Shown: positions 8,073 through 15,217, numbered from the stretch's first letter. The stretch: DNA of 15,318 nt from JBEVEP01 sp040512755 (GCA_040512755.1 JBEVEP010000302.1:1-15318), one strand, 5' to 3'. Notes: generated by a model from the sequence alone, not told the origin. Numbers and translations: made by a program.

Positions 8073-8899
8073 TCGCCGTCCACCGCTTCCTGCGCTCACC
8101 GGAAGGATTGGCAGGCGCTGGCCTTCTCCTCATCTTTGCCATCCTCGCCCTTTCCGCTCCGTTCTTCTTCCCGCGCGATCCGCTGTCGATTGCGGGGCCG
8201 GCACTGATTGGGCCGTTTCAGGATTGGTCGCTGCCGCTCGGCACCGACCGGCTCGGCCGCGATGTGCTCGCGGGCATCCTGCACGGCGCGCGCACCTCGC
8301 TTACGGTCGGAATCGCTGCGGCCGCCGCCGCGATTGCCTTCGGCGCGATCGTCGGCACGCTGGCGGGTTTTGCCGGCGGGCTCATGGATGAAGCACTGAT
8401 GCGGATCACGGAAGCCTTCCAGACTGTGCCCGGGTTCCTGCTCGCGTTGGCCTTTGTCAGCGTTGTCGGCCCTTCGCTGGCGGCGGTCGTCATTGCCATT
8501 GCGCTCGCCGCCTGGACGGGACCGGCGCGCGTGGCCAGGGCCGAGGTACTCTCAATTCGTGAACGCGACTATGTCGCCTCAGCCCGTGTCGCCGGGATGC
8601 ATCCACTGGCGATCGCCTTTCGGGAAGTCCTGCCAAATGCATTGCCGCCGGTCCTGGCTCTTTCATCGGTGATCGTGGCCCAGGCAATCCTGATCGAGGC
8701 AGCACTTTCCTTCCTTGGCCTTGGTGATCCAAACCGCGTCACCTGGGGCGGCATGATCGCCGAAGGCCGCGCCGTTTTGCGGTCCGCGCCCTACCTTTCC
8801 ATCTTTCCGGGCATCGCGCTGGTGCTGACAGTGCTCGGCGTCTACCTCGCCGGAGAAGCCACGGTGGAGGCATCGGCAGTCAGAAAGGGGATCGCATGA
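8069..8899 (+). CDS. ABC transporter permease, DppC/OppC type
   Basis: Second membrane permease of the importer, 276 residues, expected to pair with the DppB-type subunit as a heterodimer. After a first membrane segment comes a periplasmic stretch and then the family motif LGTDRLGRDVLAGILHGAR, followed by five or so hydrophobic segments. The EAA loop is YVASARVAGMHPLAIAFREVLPNA (Gly176). The ending LSFLGLGDPNRVTWGGMI is characteristic of DppC. GTG 8069 is chosen because it overlaps the upstream stop (GTGA); the downstream junction overlaps by ATGA. Both overlaps point to translational coupling across the operon. Confidence 0.92.
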   Translation: MIAVHRFLRSPEGLAGAGLLLIFAILALSAPFFFPRDPLSIAGPALIGPFQDWSLPLGTDRLGRDVLAGILHGARTSLTVGIAAAAAAIAFGAIVGTLAGFAGGLMDEALMRITEAFQTVPGFLLALAFVSVVGPSLAAVVIAIALAAWTGPARVARAEVLSIRERDYVASARVAGMHPLAIAFREVLPNALPPVLALSSVIVAQAILIEAALSFLGLGDPNRVTWGGMIAEGRAVLRSAPYLSIFPGIALVLTVLGVYLAGEATVEASAVRKGIA

Positions 8900-9711
8900 G
8901 AAAGCTTGCGATCCGCGGCCTTGGCGTGACGTACAGGCGCGACGCGGAGGAAATAACGGCGCTCACCGGCGTCGATCTCGATCTGGAGGACGGCGAGCGG
9001 CTCGCCATCATCGGCGAGAGCGGCTCCGGCAAAAGTACGCTGGCGCGGGCCATTTGCGGCTTGCTGCCCGCGGGAACGCAAATTGTCGGGAGCATCGACT
9101 GGCCCTCGCTGAGACGTGCTCCCGTCAACGGACGGGACGTGGGGTATGTGTTTCAGGACCCGTCAGCCAGTCTCGACCCGGTGATGACCATCGGCAAACA
9201 AATCGCTGAAGTGGCGCGAACACATCGCGGCGCGACATGGCAACAGTCCTTTGCGCTTGCTGAGGAACTGGCCGGGCGCGTCAGGCTGCCGGACCCGGCG
9301 TCGATATTGAAGGCTTTCCCGCACCAGCTCTCGGGAGGCCAGAAGCAACGGATCGCCATCGCGGCAGCCATCGCGGGGAAGCCGGGCCTTTTGATTGCAG
9401 ATGAAGCAACGAGCGCGTTGGATACGATCGTGCAGGCCGAGATCATGGCGTTGGTCAAGCAGCTAGTCGCAGAGGACGGCATGTCACTGCTATTCATCAG
9501 CCACGACATCGCTCTCGCCTCTCAGATCGCCGATCGGATCGCTGTCTTCCGGGATGGGCGGTTGATCGAGGTCGGTCCGGCGGAAAGCCTTTTGACGGCG
9601 CCGCGCACCCCGTACACAAGGTTGCTGCTCGACGCACATTTGGGGCTCGACACGACGAAACCATGGCATAGCGGCGGAGGAGCTGCTTCCGCCCGAGCGG
9701 GCCCGCCATGA
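8896..9711 (+). CDS. ABC transporter ATP-binding protein, DppD-like, short form
   Basis: Cytoplasmic ATPase that powers the importer, 271 residues. Walker A is GESGSGKST (residues 40-48), the Q-loop is VFQDP (Gln87), the signature is LSGGQKQR (145-152), Walker B is LLIADEATSALD with Asp169-Glu170, and the H-loop is FISHD. Typical DppD/OppD subunits are around 320-335 residues because of a C-terminal oligopeptide-transporter extension with a cysteine cluster; here the protein stops soon after the TPYTRLLL stretch and has no such cluster. The short length recalls the NikD-like branch of the family. The terminal residues (GGGAASARAGPP) look like low-complexity filler. It overlaps both neighbours by four bases. 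Confidence 0.93.
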   Translation: MRKLAIRGLGVTYRRDAEEITALTGVDLDLEDGERLAIIGESGSGKSTLARAICGLLPAGTQIVGSIDWPSLRRAPVNGRDVGYVFQDPSASLDPVMTIGKQIAEVARTHRGATWQQSFALAEELAGRVRLPDPASILKAFPHQLSGGQKQRIAIAAAIAGKPGLLIADEATSALDTIVQAEIMALVKQLVAEDGMSLLFISHDIALASQIADRIAVFRDGRLIEVGPAESLLTAPRTPYTRLLLDAHLGLDTTKPWHSGGGAASARAGPP

Positions 9712-10505
9712 GCCGTCACCTCCTTTCCGTGACCGATCTTGCCAAACGTTTCTCGCGCGGGGGCCATACGCTCGCCGCTCTTGAAGGCGTGAGTCTGAGT
9801 ATCGACCGCGGCGAGACGCTGGCGCTGGTCGGCCCTTCAGGCAGCGGAAAGTCAACGCTTGGGCGCGCGATCCTGCGTCTGCTGCAGCCGGATGCTGGGA
9901 GCATATCGTTCGAGGGGCGCGACCTGCTCACGTTGCGAGGGCGCGAACTTCGCAAGACCCGCAGCCGGCTGCAAATGGTGTTTCAGGACCCGCATGCAGC
10001 GTTCAATCCGCGGGCAACTGTCGCGCGGGTCATCGGCGACCCGTTGCGGATACACGGCGTTGTCAGCCGAAGGGACCGTTCCAGCGCCATTGCGGCGCTG
10101 CTCGAGCGCGTCGGCCTGTCGCCAAAACTGCAATCGCGCTCAATTCACGAGATATCGGGAGGCCAGCGCCAACGTGTGGCGATCGCGCGCGCCATCGCAA
10201 CGAAGCCGTCGCTGATCGTTCTCGATGAAGCGGTCTCGGCGCTCGACGTGTCGATCCGGCGCGATATCCTCACCCTGCTCGCCGATCTGCAAAGACGCGA
10301 GAACATCGGATATCTTTTTATCTCGCATGACCTTGGCGCTGTCCGCGCCGTAGCGCATCGGGTAGCCATCATGGACGCTGGAAAGATCGTCGAAACCGGC
10401 CGCGCGGAGGACGTCATTGCGGCCCCGCAATCTGCGACAGGCAAGGCTCTCGTCGCCGCCGCGCCAAGACTGCTGCATTACGCGCCAACGGAAGAAGCTC
10501 GATGA
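9708..10505 (+). CDS. ABC transporter ATP-binding protein, DppF-like, short form
   Basis: Second ATPase of the importer, 265 residues, expected to form the nucleotide-binding heterodimer with the preceding ATPase. Walker A is GPSGSGKST (42-50), the Q-loop is VFQDPHAAFNPR (Gln93), the signature is ISGGQRQR (149-156), Walker B is LIVLDEAVSALDVSI with Asp173-Glu174, and the H-loop is FISHD. It contains no cysteine and lacks the longer C-terminal extension of DppF/OppF; its size is closer to NikE-type subunits. The start ATG overlaps the upstream stop, and its own stop overlaps the start of the hydrolase-family gene, so transporter and enzyme appear co-translated. Confidence 0.93.
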   Translation: MSRHLLSVTDLAKRFSRGGHTLAALEGVSLSIDRGETLALVGPSGSGKSTLGRAILRLLQPDAGSISFEGRDLLTLRGRELRKTRSRLQMVFQDPHAAFNPRATVARVIGDPLRIHGVVSRRDRSSAIAALLERVGLSPKLQSRSIHEISGGQRQRVAIARAIATKPSLIVLDEAVSALDVSIRRDILTLLADLQRRENIGYLFISHDLGAVRAVAHRVAIMDAGKIVETGRAEDVIAAPQSATGKALVAAAPRLLHYAPTEEAR

Positions 10506-11002
10506 CCGCGGACCCTTCCAGAGCGGATAGACTGAGCTTCGAGCTCGATTCCGCCTTCCGGAACCGGGCCGACCTCTACCGCCTGTTCTATGACGAACTT
10601 TCAGCCGAATTGGGCGCCGAGCGGGCCGAAGCAATCATGATAAAGGTGCTTGAGAAACGCGGTCAGGAGGCGGCAACGGTTTTCGCCGGCCTCGGACCCA
10701 ACGACGCCTGCGCCATCGGCGAGGCGTTTCTGGCAATCAGCCCTGACGATGGGCGCATGTATCCCACCGATGTCGAGCGAAGCGAGAATGCCATCAGCTT
10801 CAGGGTGAAGCGATGCCCTTTGAAGGATGCATGGATCGAGGCCGGCGTCGGCGAAGAAAAGCTCGCCACGCTCTGCCGAATTGCTGGTGCTTTCGACCGT
10901 GGCCTCTTCGAAGCGACCGGCGTCCGCTTCCACAATATCACCTGGAAACCCGGTGATGGACCCGGCTGCTGCCAGATCAGCCTTACGAACAGAGACATTT
11001 GA
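10502..11002 (+). CDS. L-2-amino-thiazoline-4-carboxylic acid (ATC) hydrolase family protein
   Basis: A 166-residue cytoplasmic protein (no signal or membrane segment) that I recognise as the ATC hydrolase family (Pfam ATC_hydrolase). The founding activity opens the thiazoline ring of L-2-amino-thiazoline-4-carboxylate to give N-carbamoyl-L-cysteine, a step towards L-cysteine in some pseudomonads. Visible family features are FRNRADLYRLFYDEL (19-33), the PDDGRMY stretch (81-87), RCPLKDAW with Cys105, Cys125, and the C-terminal GPGCC with Cys156-Cys157. Many members are untested, so ATC itself as substrate is only an inference. Its ATG overlaps the ATPase stop by four bases, tying it to the importer; the simplest reading is that it processes the imported compound. 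A separate N-carbamoyl-L-cysteine amidohydrolase is not in this window. Confidence 0.85.
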   Translation: MTADPSRADRLSFELDSAFRNRADLYRLFYDELSAELGAERAEAIMIKVLEKRGQEAATVFAGLGPNDACAIGEAFLAISPDDGRMYPTDVERSENAISFRVKRCPLKDAWIEAGVGEEKLATLCRIAGAFDRGLFEATGVRFHNITWKPGDGPGCCQISLTNRDI

Positions 11003-11037
11003 CAACGATCGAATCACAGCCGCCTCACTCGCCATGC

Positions 11038-11067
11038 TTGTCAAATCCCTCCCCGCGTGGTTATGAC
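11038..11067 (+). promoter_or_regulatory. Candidate promoter for the liv cluster
   Basis: TTGTCA (11038-11043, 5 of 6 to TTGACA) and TATGAC (11062-11067, 4 of 6 to TATAAT) are 18 bp apart in the 145-bp spacer before livG. The spacing is plausible, and a break in the tight gene packing here supports an independent transcription start. The match is only moderate. Confidence 0.35.
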
Positions 11068-11076
11068 CGGCGCGGG
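11052..11076 (+). other. GC-rich inverted repeat in the hydrolase-livG spacer
   Basis: CCCGCG (11052-11057) and CGCGGG (11071-11076) are complementary, with a 13-base loop. It lies 49 bases after the hydrolase stop and overlaps the candidate promoter. Only TTG follows, so a terminator role is weak; an operator or chance repeat are alternatives. Confidence 0.25.
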
Positions 11077-11117
11077 TTGAAGTGACGCGATGCGGCGGGT
11101 TGTTTCCGACCGGCACG

Positions 11118-11138
11118 GAGACGCTTCGGGAAGCTCTC
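11118..11138 (+). promoter_or_regulatory. Leader stem-loop immediately before the livG ribosome binding site
   Basis: GAGA-C-GCTTC-GG-GAAGC-TCTC folds into a stem of up to nine pairs with one bulged C, ending at the base before the AGGGA Shine-Dalgarno sequence (11139-11143), which lies 4 bases before ATG 11148. It leaves the ribosome site free, so it could enhance or protect the leader rather than block it. Formed only on paper. Confidence 0.35.
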
Positions 11139-11147
11139 AGGGACAAC

Positions 11148-11930
11148 ATGACGACAATCATCGATGTTCAAGACGTGAGCAAGCGGTTCGGCAGCCTGCT
11201 TGCCGTCGACCGCTGCTCGCTGCAGGTCGCAGAAGGCTCCATCACCGGCCTGATCGGTCCAAACGGCGCCGGCAAGACCACGCTCTTCAACATGGTCGCG
11301 GGTGCGTTTGCTCCAAGCTCCGGCCGTATCCTTCTCGACGGCGAGGACGTCACCGGCCTGCCGGCGCACAAGCTGTTCTCGAAAGGCCTGCTGCGCACTT
11401 TCCAGATCGCCCAGGAATTCTCCAACATGACGGCGCTGGAGAACCTGATGATGGTCCCCGCCAACCAGTGCGGCGAGAACGTCGTCAACGCCTTCTTCCG
11501 CCGTGGCAAGGTCGTGCACGAGGAACGTCACACCCGCGGCAAGGCCGAGGAAATCATACAGCTTTTGCGGCTCTCCCATGTGAAGAACGAGCGCGCCGGC
11601 AACCTGTCGGGCGGTCAGAAAAAGCTGCTTGAGCTCGGCCGCGTCATGATGACGGAACCGCGCGTGGTGCTGCTCGACGAGATCGCAGCCGGCGTCAATC
11701 GCACACTGCTGAATGACCTTGCTGCGGCGGTGGAGCGGCTGAACCGCGAAGAGGGGCTAACCTTTTTCGTCATCGAGCACGACATGGACCTGATCGCGCG
11801 GCTCTGCGATCCGGTCATCGTGATGGCCGCGGGTAGCGTGATGCTGCAGGGGCCGATGGCCGAGATACGCCAGCACGAGGGCGTCATCGAAGCCTATTTC
11901 GGAGGCGGCACAGTGGAAAAGCGCGCATGA
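11148..11930 (+). CDS. livG: Branched-chain amino acid/amide ABC transporter ATP-binding protein LivG
   Basis: ATPase of a Liv-type (hydrophobic/branched-chain amino acid or amide) importer, 260 residues from ATG 11148. Walker A is GPNGAGKTT (37-45), the LivG-typical LLRTFQIAQEFSNMTALEN follows, the signature is LSGGQKKLLELG (153-164), and Walker B ends in Asp177-Glu178, with the variant DEIAAGVN rather than the more common DEPAAGLN. The H-loop is VIEHDMD, and the C terminus has the EAYFGGG ending of LivG. ATG 11148 has a good AGGGA site 4 bases upstream and gives the usual family length; a GTG at 11082 in the same frame would add 22 unrelated residues. The stop overlaps livF by four bases (ATGA). 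Confidence 0.93.
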   Translation: MTTIIDVQDVSKRFGSLLAVDRCSLQVAEGSITGLIGPNGAGKTTLFNMVAGAFAPSSGRILLDGEDVTGLPAHKLFSKGLLRTFQIAQEFSNMTALENLMMVPANQCGENVVNAFFRRGKVVHEERHTRGKAEEIIQLLRLSHVKNERAGNLSGGQKKLLELGRVMMTEPRVVLLDEIAAGVNRTLLNDLAAAVERLNREEGLTFFVIEHDMDLIARLCDPVIVMAAGSVMLQGPMAEIRQHEGVIEAYFGGGTVEKRA

Positions 11931-12637
11931 GCCTCCTGGAAATGACCGACATTCATGGCGGCTATGGCGGCGCCAACATCCTTAACGGCGTAAACATCAG
12001 CGTCGATGCCCATGAGATCGGCGTGATTGTCGGCCCGAACGGCGCCGGCAAATCGACGACGCTGAAAGCGCTGTTCGGCTTGCTCGAAGTCTCGCAGGGA
12101 GACGTGACTTTCGGGGGCAAGACTGTCACCAATCTGCGACCCGAAAAACTGGTTCGCGAAGGCATGTCCTTCGTCCCGCAGGAATTCAACGTCTTCCCGA
12201 CCATGTCGGTCGAGGAGAACCTTGAGATGGGCGCTTATATCAGGCGCGACGATTTCAGGCATTTGATCGACCGGGTCTACGGCTATTTCCCGCCTCTGAA
12301 GGACAAGCGCCGGCAGCCGGCCGGCGAGCTTTCGGGCGGCCAGCGCCAGATGGTGGCGATCGGTCGCGCACTGATGACCGAACCTAAGCTCCTTCTCCTC
12401 GATGAACCGACGGCCGGCCTTTCGCCACGCTACATGGGCGAGATTTTCGACCGCATCATCGCCATCAACAGTTCCGGCGTCGGCATTTTGATGGTGGAGC
12501 AGAACGCAAAGCAGGCGCTGGGCATCGCCCATCGCGGCTTCGTGCTCGCCACCGGCAGGAACCGTTTCACGGGCACGGGGGCCGAGCTTCTCGCGGATCC
12601 GGAAGTGGCGAAGAGTTTCCTGGGCGGCGGGGCATAG
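11927..12637 (+). CDS. livF: Branched-chain amino acid/amide ABC transporter ATP-binding protein LivF
   Basis: Second ATPase of the Liv-type importer, 236 residues, the normal LivF length. Walker A is GPNGAGKST (36-44), the Q-loop is FVPQEFNVFPTMSVEENL, the signature is LSGGQRQM (135-142), and Walker B is LLLLDEPTAGLSPRYM with Asp159-Glu160. The H-loop is replaced by the LivF-typical LMVEQNAKQAL, with Gln in place of His, as is usual in LivF proteins. Overlap with livG and a 3-base gap to livH mark one operon. Confidence 0.93.
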   Translation: MSLLEMTDIHGGYGGANILNGVNISVDAHEIGVIVGPNGAGKSTTLKALFGLLEVSQGDVTFGGKTVTNLRPEKLVREGMSFVPQEFNVFPTMSVEENLEMGAYIRRDDFRHLIDRVYGYFPPLKDKRRQPAGELSGGQRQMVAIGRALMTEPKLLLLDEPTAGLSPRYMGEIFDRIIAINSSGVGILMVEQNAKQALGIAHRGFVLATGRNRFTGTGAELLADPEVAKSFLGGGA

Positions 12638-12640
12638 ACG

Positions 12641-13666
12641 ATGGGCGAAACGGGATTTCTGGCAGCGCTGCCGATCAACGAATTCGTATTCTTCATCAAC
12701 AAGGGCGTGCTGGCGGGACTGATCATCGGATCGATCTACGCGCTGGGCGCCATCGGCGTGACGCTGGTCTTCGGCATTCTGCGCTTTGCGCATTTCCCGC
12801 ATGGCGACATGATGACGTCGGGCGCATTCTTTGCATTCATCCTCACTTTGCTGTTTCCCAATGCCGGCGCAGCCGTGGGCCTTCCCTCTGCGTTCGTGCT
12901 CCTGCCTGTTGCGATGGCCGTGACAGCGCTGATGGCGATCGCTCTCGACCGGGTCTTCTACCGGCCGCTGCGCGCCGCCAACGTCAAGCCGGTGGTCATT
13001 GTCATGGCGTCTATCGGCGTCATGCTGATGATGCAGGGCCTGATCCGGCTTTTCGCGGGGACGACCGCGCGCCAGCTCGACTCCGGCGCCAAAGGCATTT
13101 ACCGGATGGCATTCGGCGGGCGCGATATCGTGCTCACCCAACCGCAGCTCATCCTCATCCTGTTCACGATCTTCGCGGTGGTGGCTCTTCATCTCTTCCT
13201 GACGCGCTCGCGCATGGGCAAGGCGATGCGAGCGATGTCCGACAATCCGGACCTCGCTCGCGTATCCGGCATCAGCACCGACCATGTCGTGCGCACGACC
13301 TGGATCATCGCGGGCGCGCTTGCGGCAGCGAGCGGCACATTGCTGTCGCTCGACGTCTCGCTCAAGCCGGATCTGTCCTTCAATCTCCTGCTGCCGATTT
13401 TCGCGGCCGCCATCGTGGGCGGCATCGGCCAGCCTTACGGTGCGGTCGCCGGAGGCCTTCTGGTCGGCTTCACCGAAACGCTCGCCGTCTTCAACTGGGC
13501 TGTGCTGTTGCGGCCGTTTCAGCCGCTGCTGCCGGAATGGATAGAGCTGCCGACGAAGCTTGCCTTCGTGCCAACCGAATACAAGATCGTCGTTCCCTTC
13601 TTCATCCTGATCGCAGTGCTGATCTGGCGGCCAACCGGTATCTTCAAGGGGAGGCTGCTGAAATGA
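12641..13666 (+). CDS. livH: Branched-chain amino acid/amide ABC transporter permease LivH
   Basis: Inner-membrane permease of the Liv type, 341 residues. The N-terminal GLIIGSIYALGAIGVTLVFGILRFAHFPHGDM is the LivH hallmark. Later marks are MRAMSDNPDLARVSGI, the cytoplasmic loop that engages the ATPases, and FAAAIVGGIGQPYGAVAGG. It is somewhat longer than the usual ~290-310 residues, mainly through the stretch before the last membrane segment (about residues 288-315, LLRPFQPLLPEWIELP). ATG 12641 follows the livF stop by 3 bases with GGCGGGG upstream. The stop overlaps the livM start (ATGA). Confidence 0.92.
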   Translation: MGETGFLAALPINEFVFFINKGVLAGLIIGSIYALGAIGVTLVFGILRFAHFPHGDMMTSGAFFAFILTLLFPNAGAAVGLPSAFVLLPVAMAVTALMAIALDRVFYRPLRAANVKPVVIVMASIGVMLMMQGLIRLFAGTTARQLDSGAKGIYRMAFGGRDIVLTQPQLILILFTIFAVVALHLFLTRSRMGKAMRAMSDNPDLARVSGISTDHVVRTTWIIAGALAAASGTLLSLDVSLKPDLSFNLLLPIFAAAIVGGIGQPYGAVAGGLLVGFTETLAVFNWAVLLRPFQPLLPEWIELPTKLAFVPTEYKIVVPFFILIAVLIWRPTGIFKGRLLK

Positions 13667-14931
13667 TCTCGTATCAGACACGCGCCCTATCGCTGGCGAC
13701 TGGCATCGCTATCCTCGTCGGCCTTGTCTTCATCTGGCTCGGCGCCGCTTACGGCACCCGCATGCTGGTGGAGGCAAGCTGCTACGCCCTGATCGCACTC
13801 GGCCTGACGATCCAGTGGGGCTATGCCGGCCTGTTCAACGTCGGCATCATGGGTTTCGTCGCCCTCTCCGCCTTCGTGTCGATGCTGGTCTCCTACCCGG
13901 TCAACGCGCTATTCTGGGACAGCGAAGGACCCGCGATGTTGGGCTGGGCGGCGCTCTATCTTGTTGTCGGCGGAGCAATCACCTACGCGCTTAGCCAGAC
14001 ACATCGCCTTGGTCTTCCAAAGACTTACCGCACATTGCTGACGCTGATTGCCGCCGCGGTCACCTATCTGGCAGTACAAAGTATACTTGACCCGGCAGCG
14101 GCACTGATCGAGAGCCAGGCTCGTTTCGTCGGCGGCCTTGGCCTGCCGGTCTGGCTCGGATGGCTCCTTGGCGGTCTTGCCGCGGGAGGGCTCGGCTGGG
14201 CCATGGGCAAGATCACGCTCGGCCTGCGCGCCGACTACATGGCAATCGCCACGCTTGGCATTGCGGAAATCGTCAAGGCGTTCCTGAAGAATGCGGACTG
14301 GCTCACCAAAGGCACGCTTACCGTCTCCCCGCTGCCATGGCCGGTACCCACCCCCAACGAGCTGGGTTTCGTGCTTTCGCGCGCCGCCTATCTCAGCGTG
14401 ACCGCGACCCTCATCGTCATTCTCTACATCCTCTTCGAACGCGCCTGGGCCTCGCCATGGGGCCGCATGATGCGGGCCATAAGGGACAACGAACTCTCCG
14501 CCGCAGCGATGGGCAAGGACATTAATCGCCGTCGCCTGGAGATGCTGGTGCTCGGCAACATCATCATCGGCATCGGCGGCGCGGCCCTCATCACCTTCTC
14601 CAGCATCTTCGATCCCGGAAGCTTCCAGCCGCTCAACCACACATTCCTGATCTGGGTCATGGTGATCCTGGGCGGCGCTGGAAACAATCTCGGCACGATC
14701 TTCGGCGCGCTGCTCGTCTATATTGTCTGGATCATGTCGGAACCGGCGGCGCTTTTCCTGTTCGAACAGGGCGCCTACTGGGCCAACCGCCTCTTCGGCC
14801 TGGAGGCTCCGGGCGATCTCGCGACCCGCGCCCTTCAAATGCGCGTCTTCGTGATCGGGCTGGCGATCACTCTGGTGTTGCGCTTCGCCCCCAAGGGGCT
14901 GTTGCCGGAGAAAGTGGTGAAATACGAATAG
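13663..14931 (+). CDS. livM: Branched-chain amino acid/amide ABC transporter permease LivM
   Basis: Second Liv-type permease, 422 residues from ATG 13663, which has a strong AAGGGGAGG ribosome site (13646-13654) 8 bases upstream and overlaps the livH stop. Family marks are LGLTIQWGYAGLFNVGIMGF (47-66), LRADYMAIATLGIAEIVKAF (188-207), MMRAIRDNELSAAAMG (the ATPase-contact loop) and GGAGNNLGTIFGALL near the end. Between residues ~90 and ~162 there is extra sequence with two additional hydrophobic segments (about 91-110 and 122-142) not expected from a ~330-residue LivM; E. coli LivM is of similar total length, but by my recollection through an N-terminal extension. A longer in-frame start at 13537 would run inside livH and is unlikely. 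No binding-protein gene follows within the window. Confidence 0.92.
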   Translation: MISYQTRALSLATGIAILVGLVFIWLGAAYGTRMLVEASCYALIALGLTIQWGYAGLFNVGIMGFVALSAFVSMLVSYPVNALFWDSEGPAMLGWAALYLVVGGAITYALSQTHRLGLPKTYRTLLTLIAAAVTYLAVQSILDPAAALIESQARFVGGLGLPVWLGWLLGGLAAGGLGWAMGKITLGLRADYMAIATLGIAEIVKAFLKNADWLTKGTLTVSPLPWPVPTPNELGFVLSRAAYLSVTATLIVILYILFERAWASPWGRMMRAIRDNELSAAAMGKDINRRRLEMLVLGNIIIGIGGAALITFSSIFDPGSFQPLNHTFLIWVMVILGGAGNNLGTIFGALLVYIVWIMSEPAALFLFEQGAYWANRLFGLEAPGDLATRALQMRVFVIGLAITLVLRFAPKGLLPEKVVKYE

Positions 14932-14945
14932 GGCGCTCCGCTCTC

Positions 14946-14972
14946 CGTCCTTCCGGACGTCAACAGATGTTG
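14946..14972 (+). terminator. Two adjacent small hairpins after livM, possible transcript end
   Basis: CGTCC/GGACG with a TTCC loop and CAACA/TGTTG with a two-base centre lie 14-41 bases after the livM stop. A short T-run (CTCTTTG) follows at 14977-14982. The stems are short, so termination here is tentative. Confidence 0.3.
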
Positions 14973-14993
14973 TGGCTCTTTGATACCGGCAAT

Positions 14994-15094
14994 CACCCCT
15001 CATCCGTCTCGGCTTCGCCTCGACACCTTCTCCCACAGGGGGAGAAGGAGGAACCGCTTCACCGCGGCCGGCAATCACCACCGTTCGAGATTAA
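14994..15094 (+). repeat. REP-type element, copy A
   Basis: Begins CACCCCTCAT, has a variable stretch of about 20 bases, then the palindrome CCTTCTCCC-ACAGG-GGGAGAAGG (15026-15048, 9-bp stem), then a 46-base tail ending CACCGTTCGAGATT plus two bases. It aligns without gaps to copy C (15218-15318) with about 14 differences in 101 bases by eye, ten of them in the variable stretch. The palindrome type is familiar from rhizobial genomes. Confidence 0.85.
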
Positions 15095-15119
15095 CTGAAG
15101 CGCTGCATATCGCGCCTCT

Positions 15120-15187
15120 CCTTCTCCCCCTTGTGGGAGAAGGTGGCCGAGCAGAAGCGAAGCGCAGGTGAGGTCGGATGAGGGGTG
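15120..15187 (-). repeat. REP-type element, copy B (inverted core)
   Basis: Reverse orientation: palindrome CCTTCTCCC-CCTTGT-GGGAGAAGG (15120-15143), then a longer variable stretch, ending GATGAGGGGTG, the reverse complement of the CACCCCTCAT arm. The tail seen in copies A and C is absent. Its middle is about 13 bases longer than that of copy A. Confidence 0.8.
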
Positions 15188-15217
15188 CTGGACGGAGCGC
15201 GGCGCGCCAAGCTGGAA

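Noticed and set aside
5411..10505. Assignment as a nickel (NikABCDE) transporter
   Set aside because: Only subunit sizes and the short ATPases fit. I see no nickel-specific binding residues, no NikR-type gene and no nickel enzyme nearby.
13537..13662. Upstream in-frame start for livM
   Set aside because: It would lie 130 bases inside livH. ATG 13663 has a strong ribosome site and the typical overlap.
11894..13681. 595-codon open frame on the minus strand opposite livF/livH
   Set aside because: Composition is rich in His, Arg, Asp and Gln with no domain pattern, and it mirrors well-recognised transporter genes. It is a shadow of GC-rich codon bias.
13909..15081. 390-codon open frame on the minus strand opposite livM
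   Set aside because: It runs through a membrane-protein gene and a REP repeat, with no recognisable family; antisense shadow.
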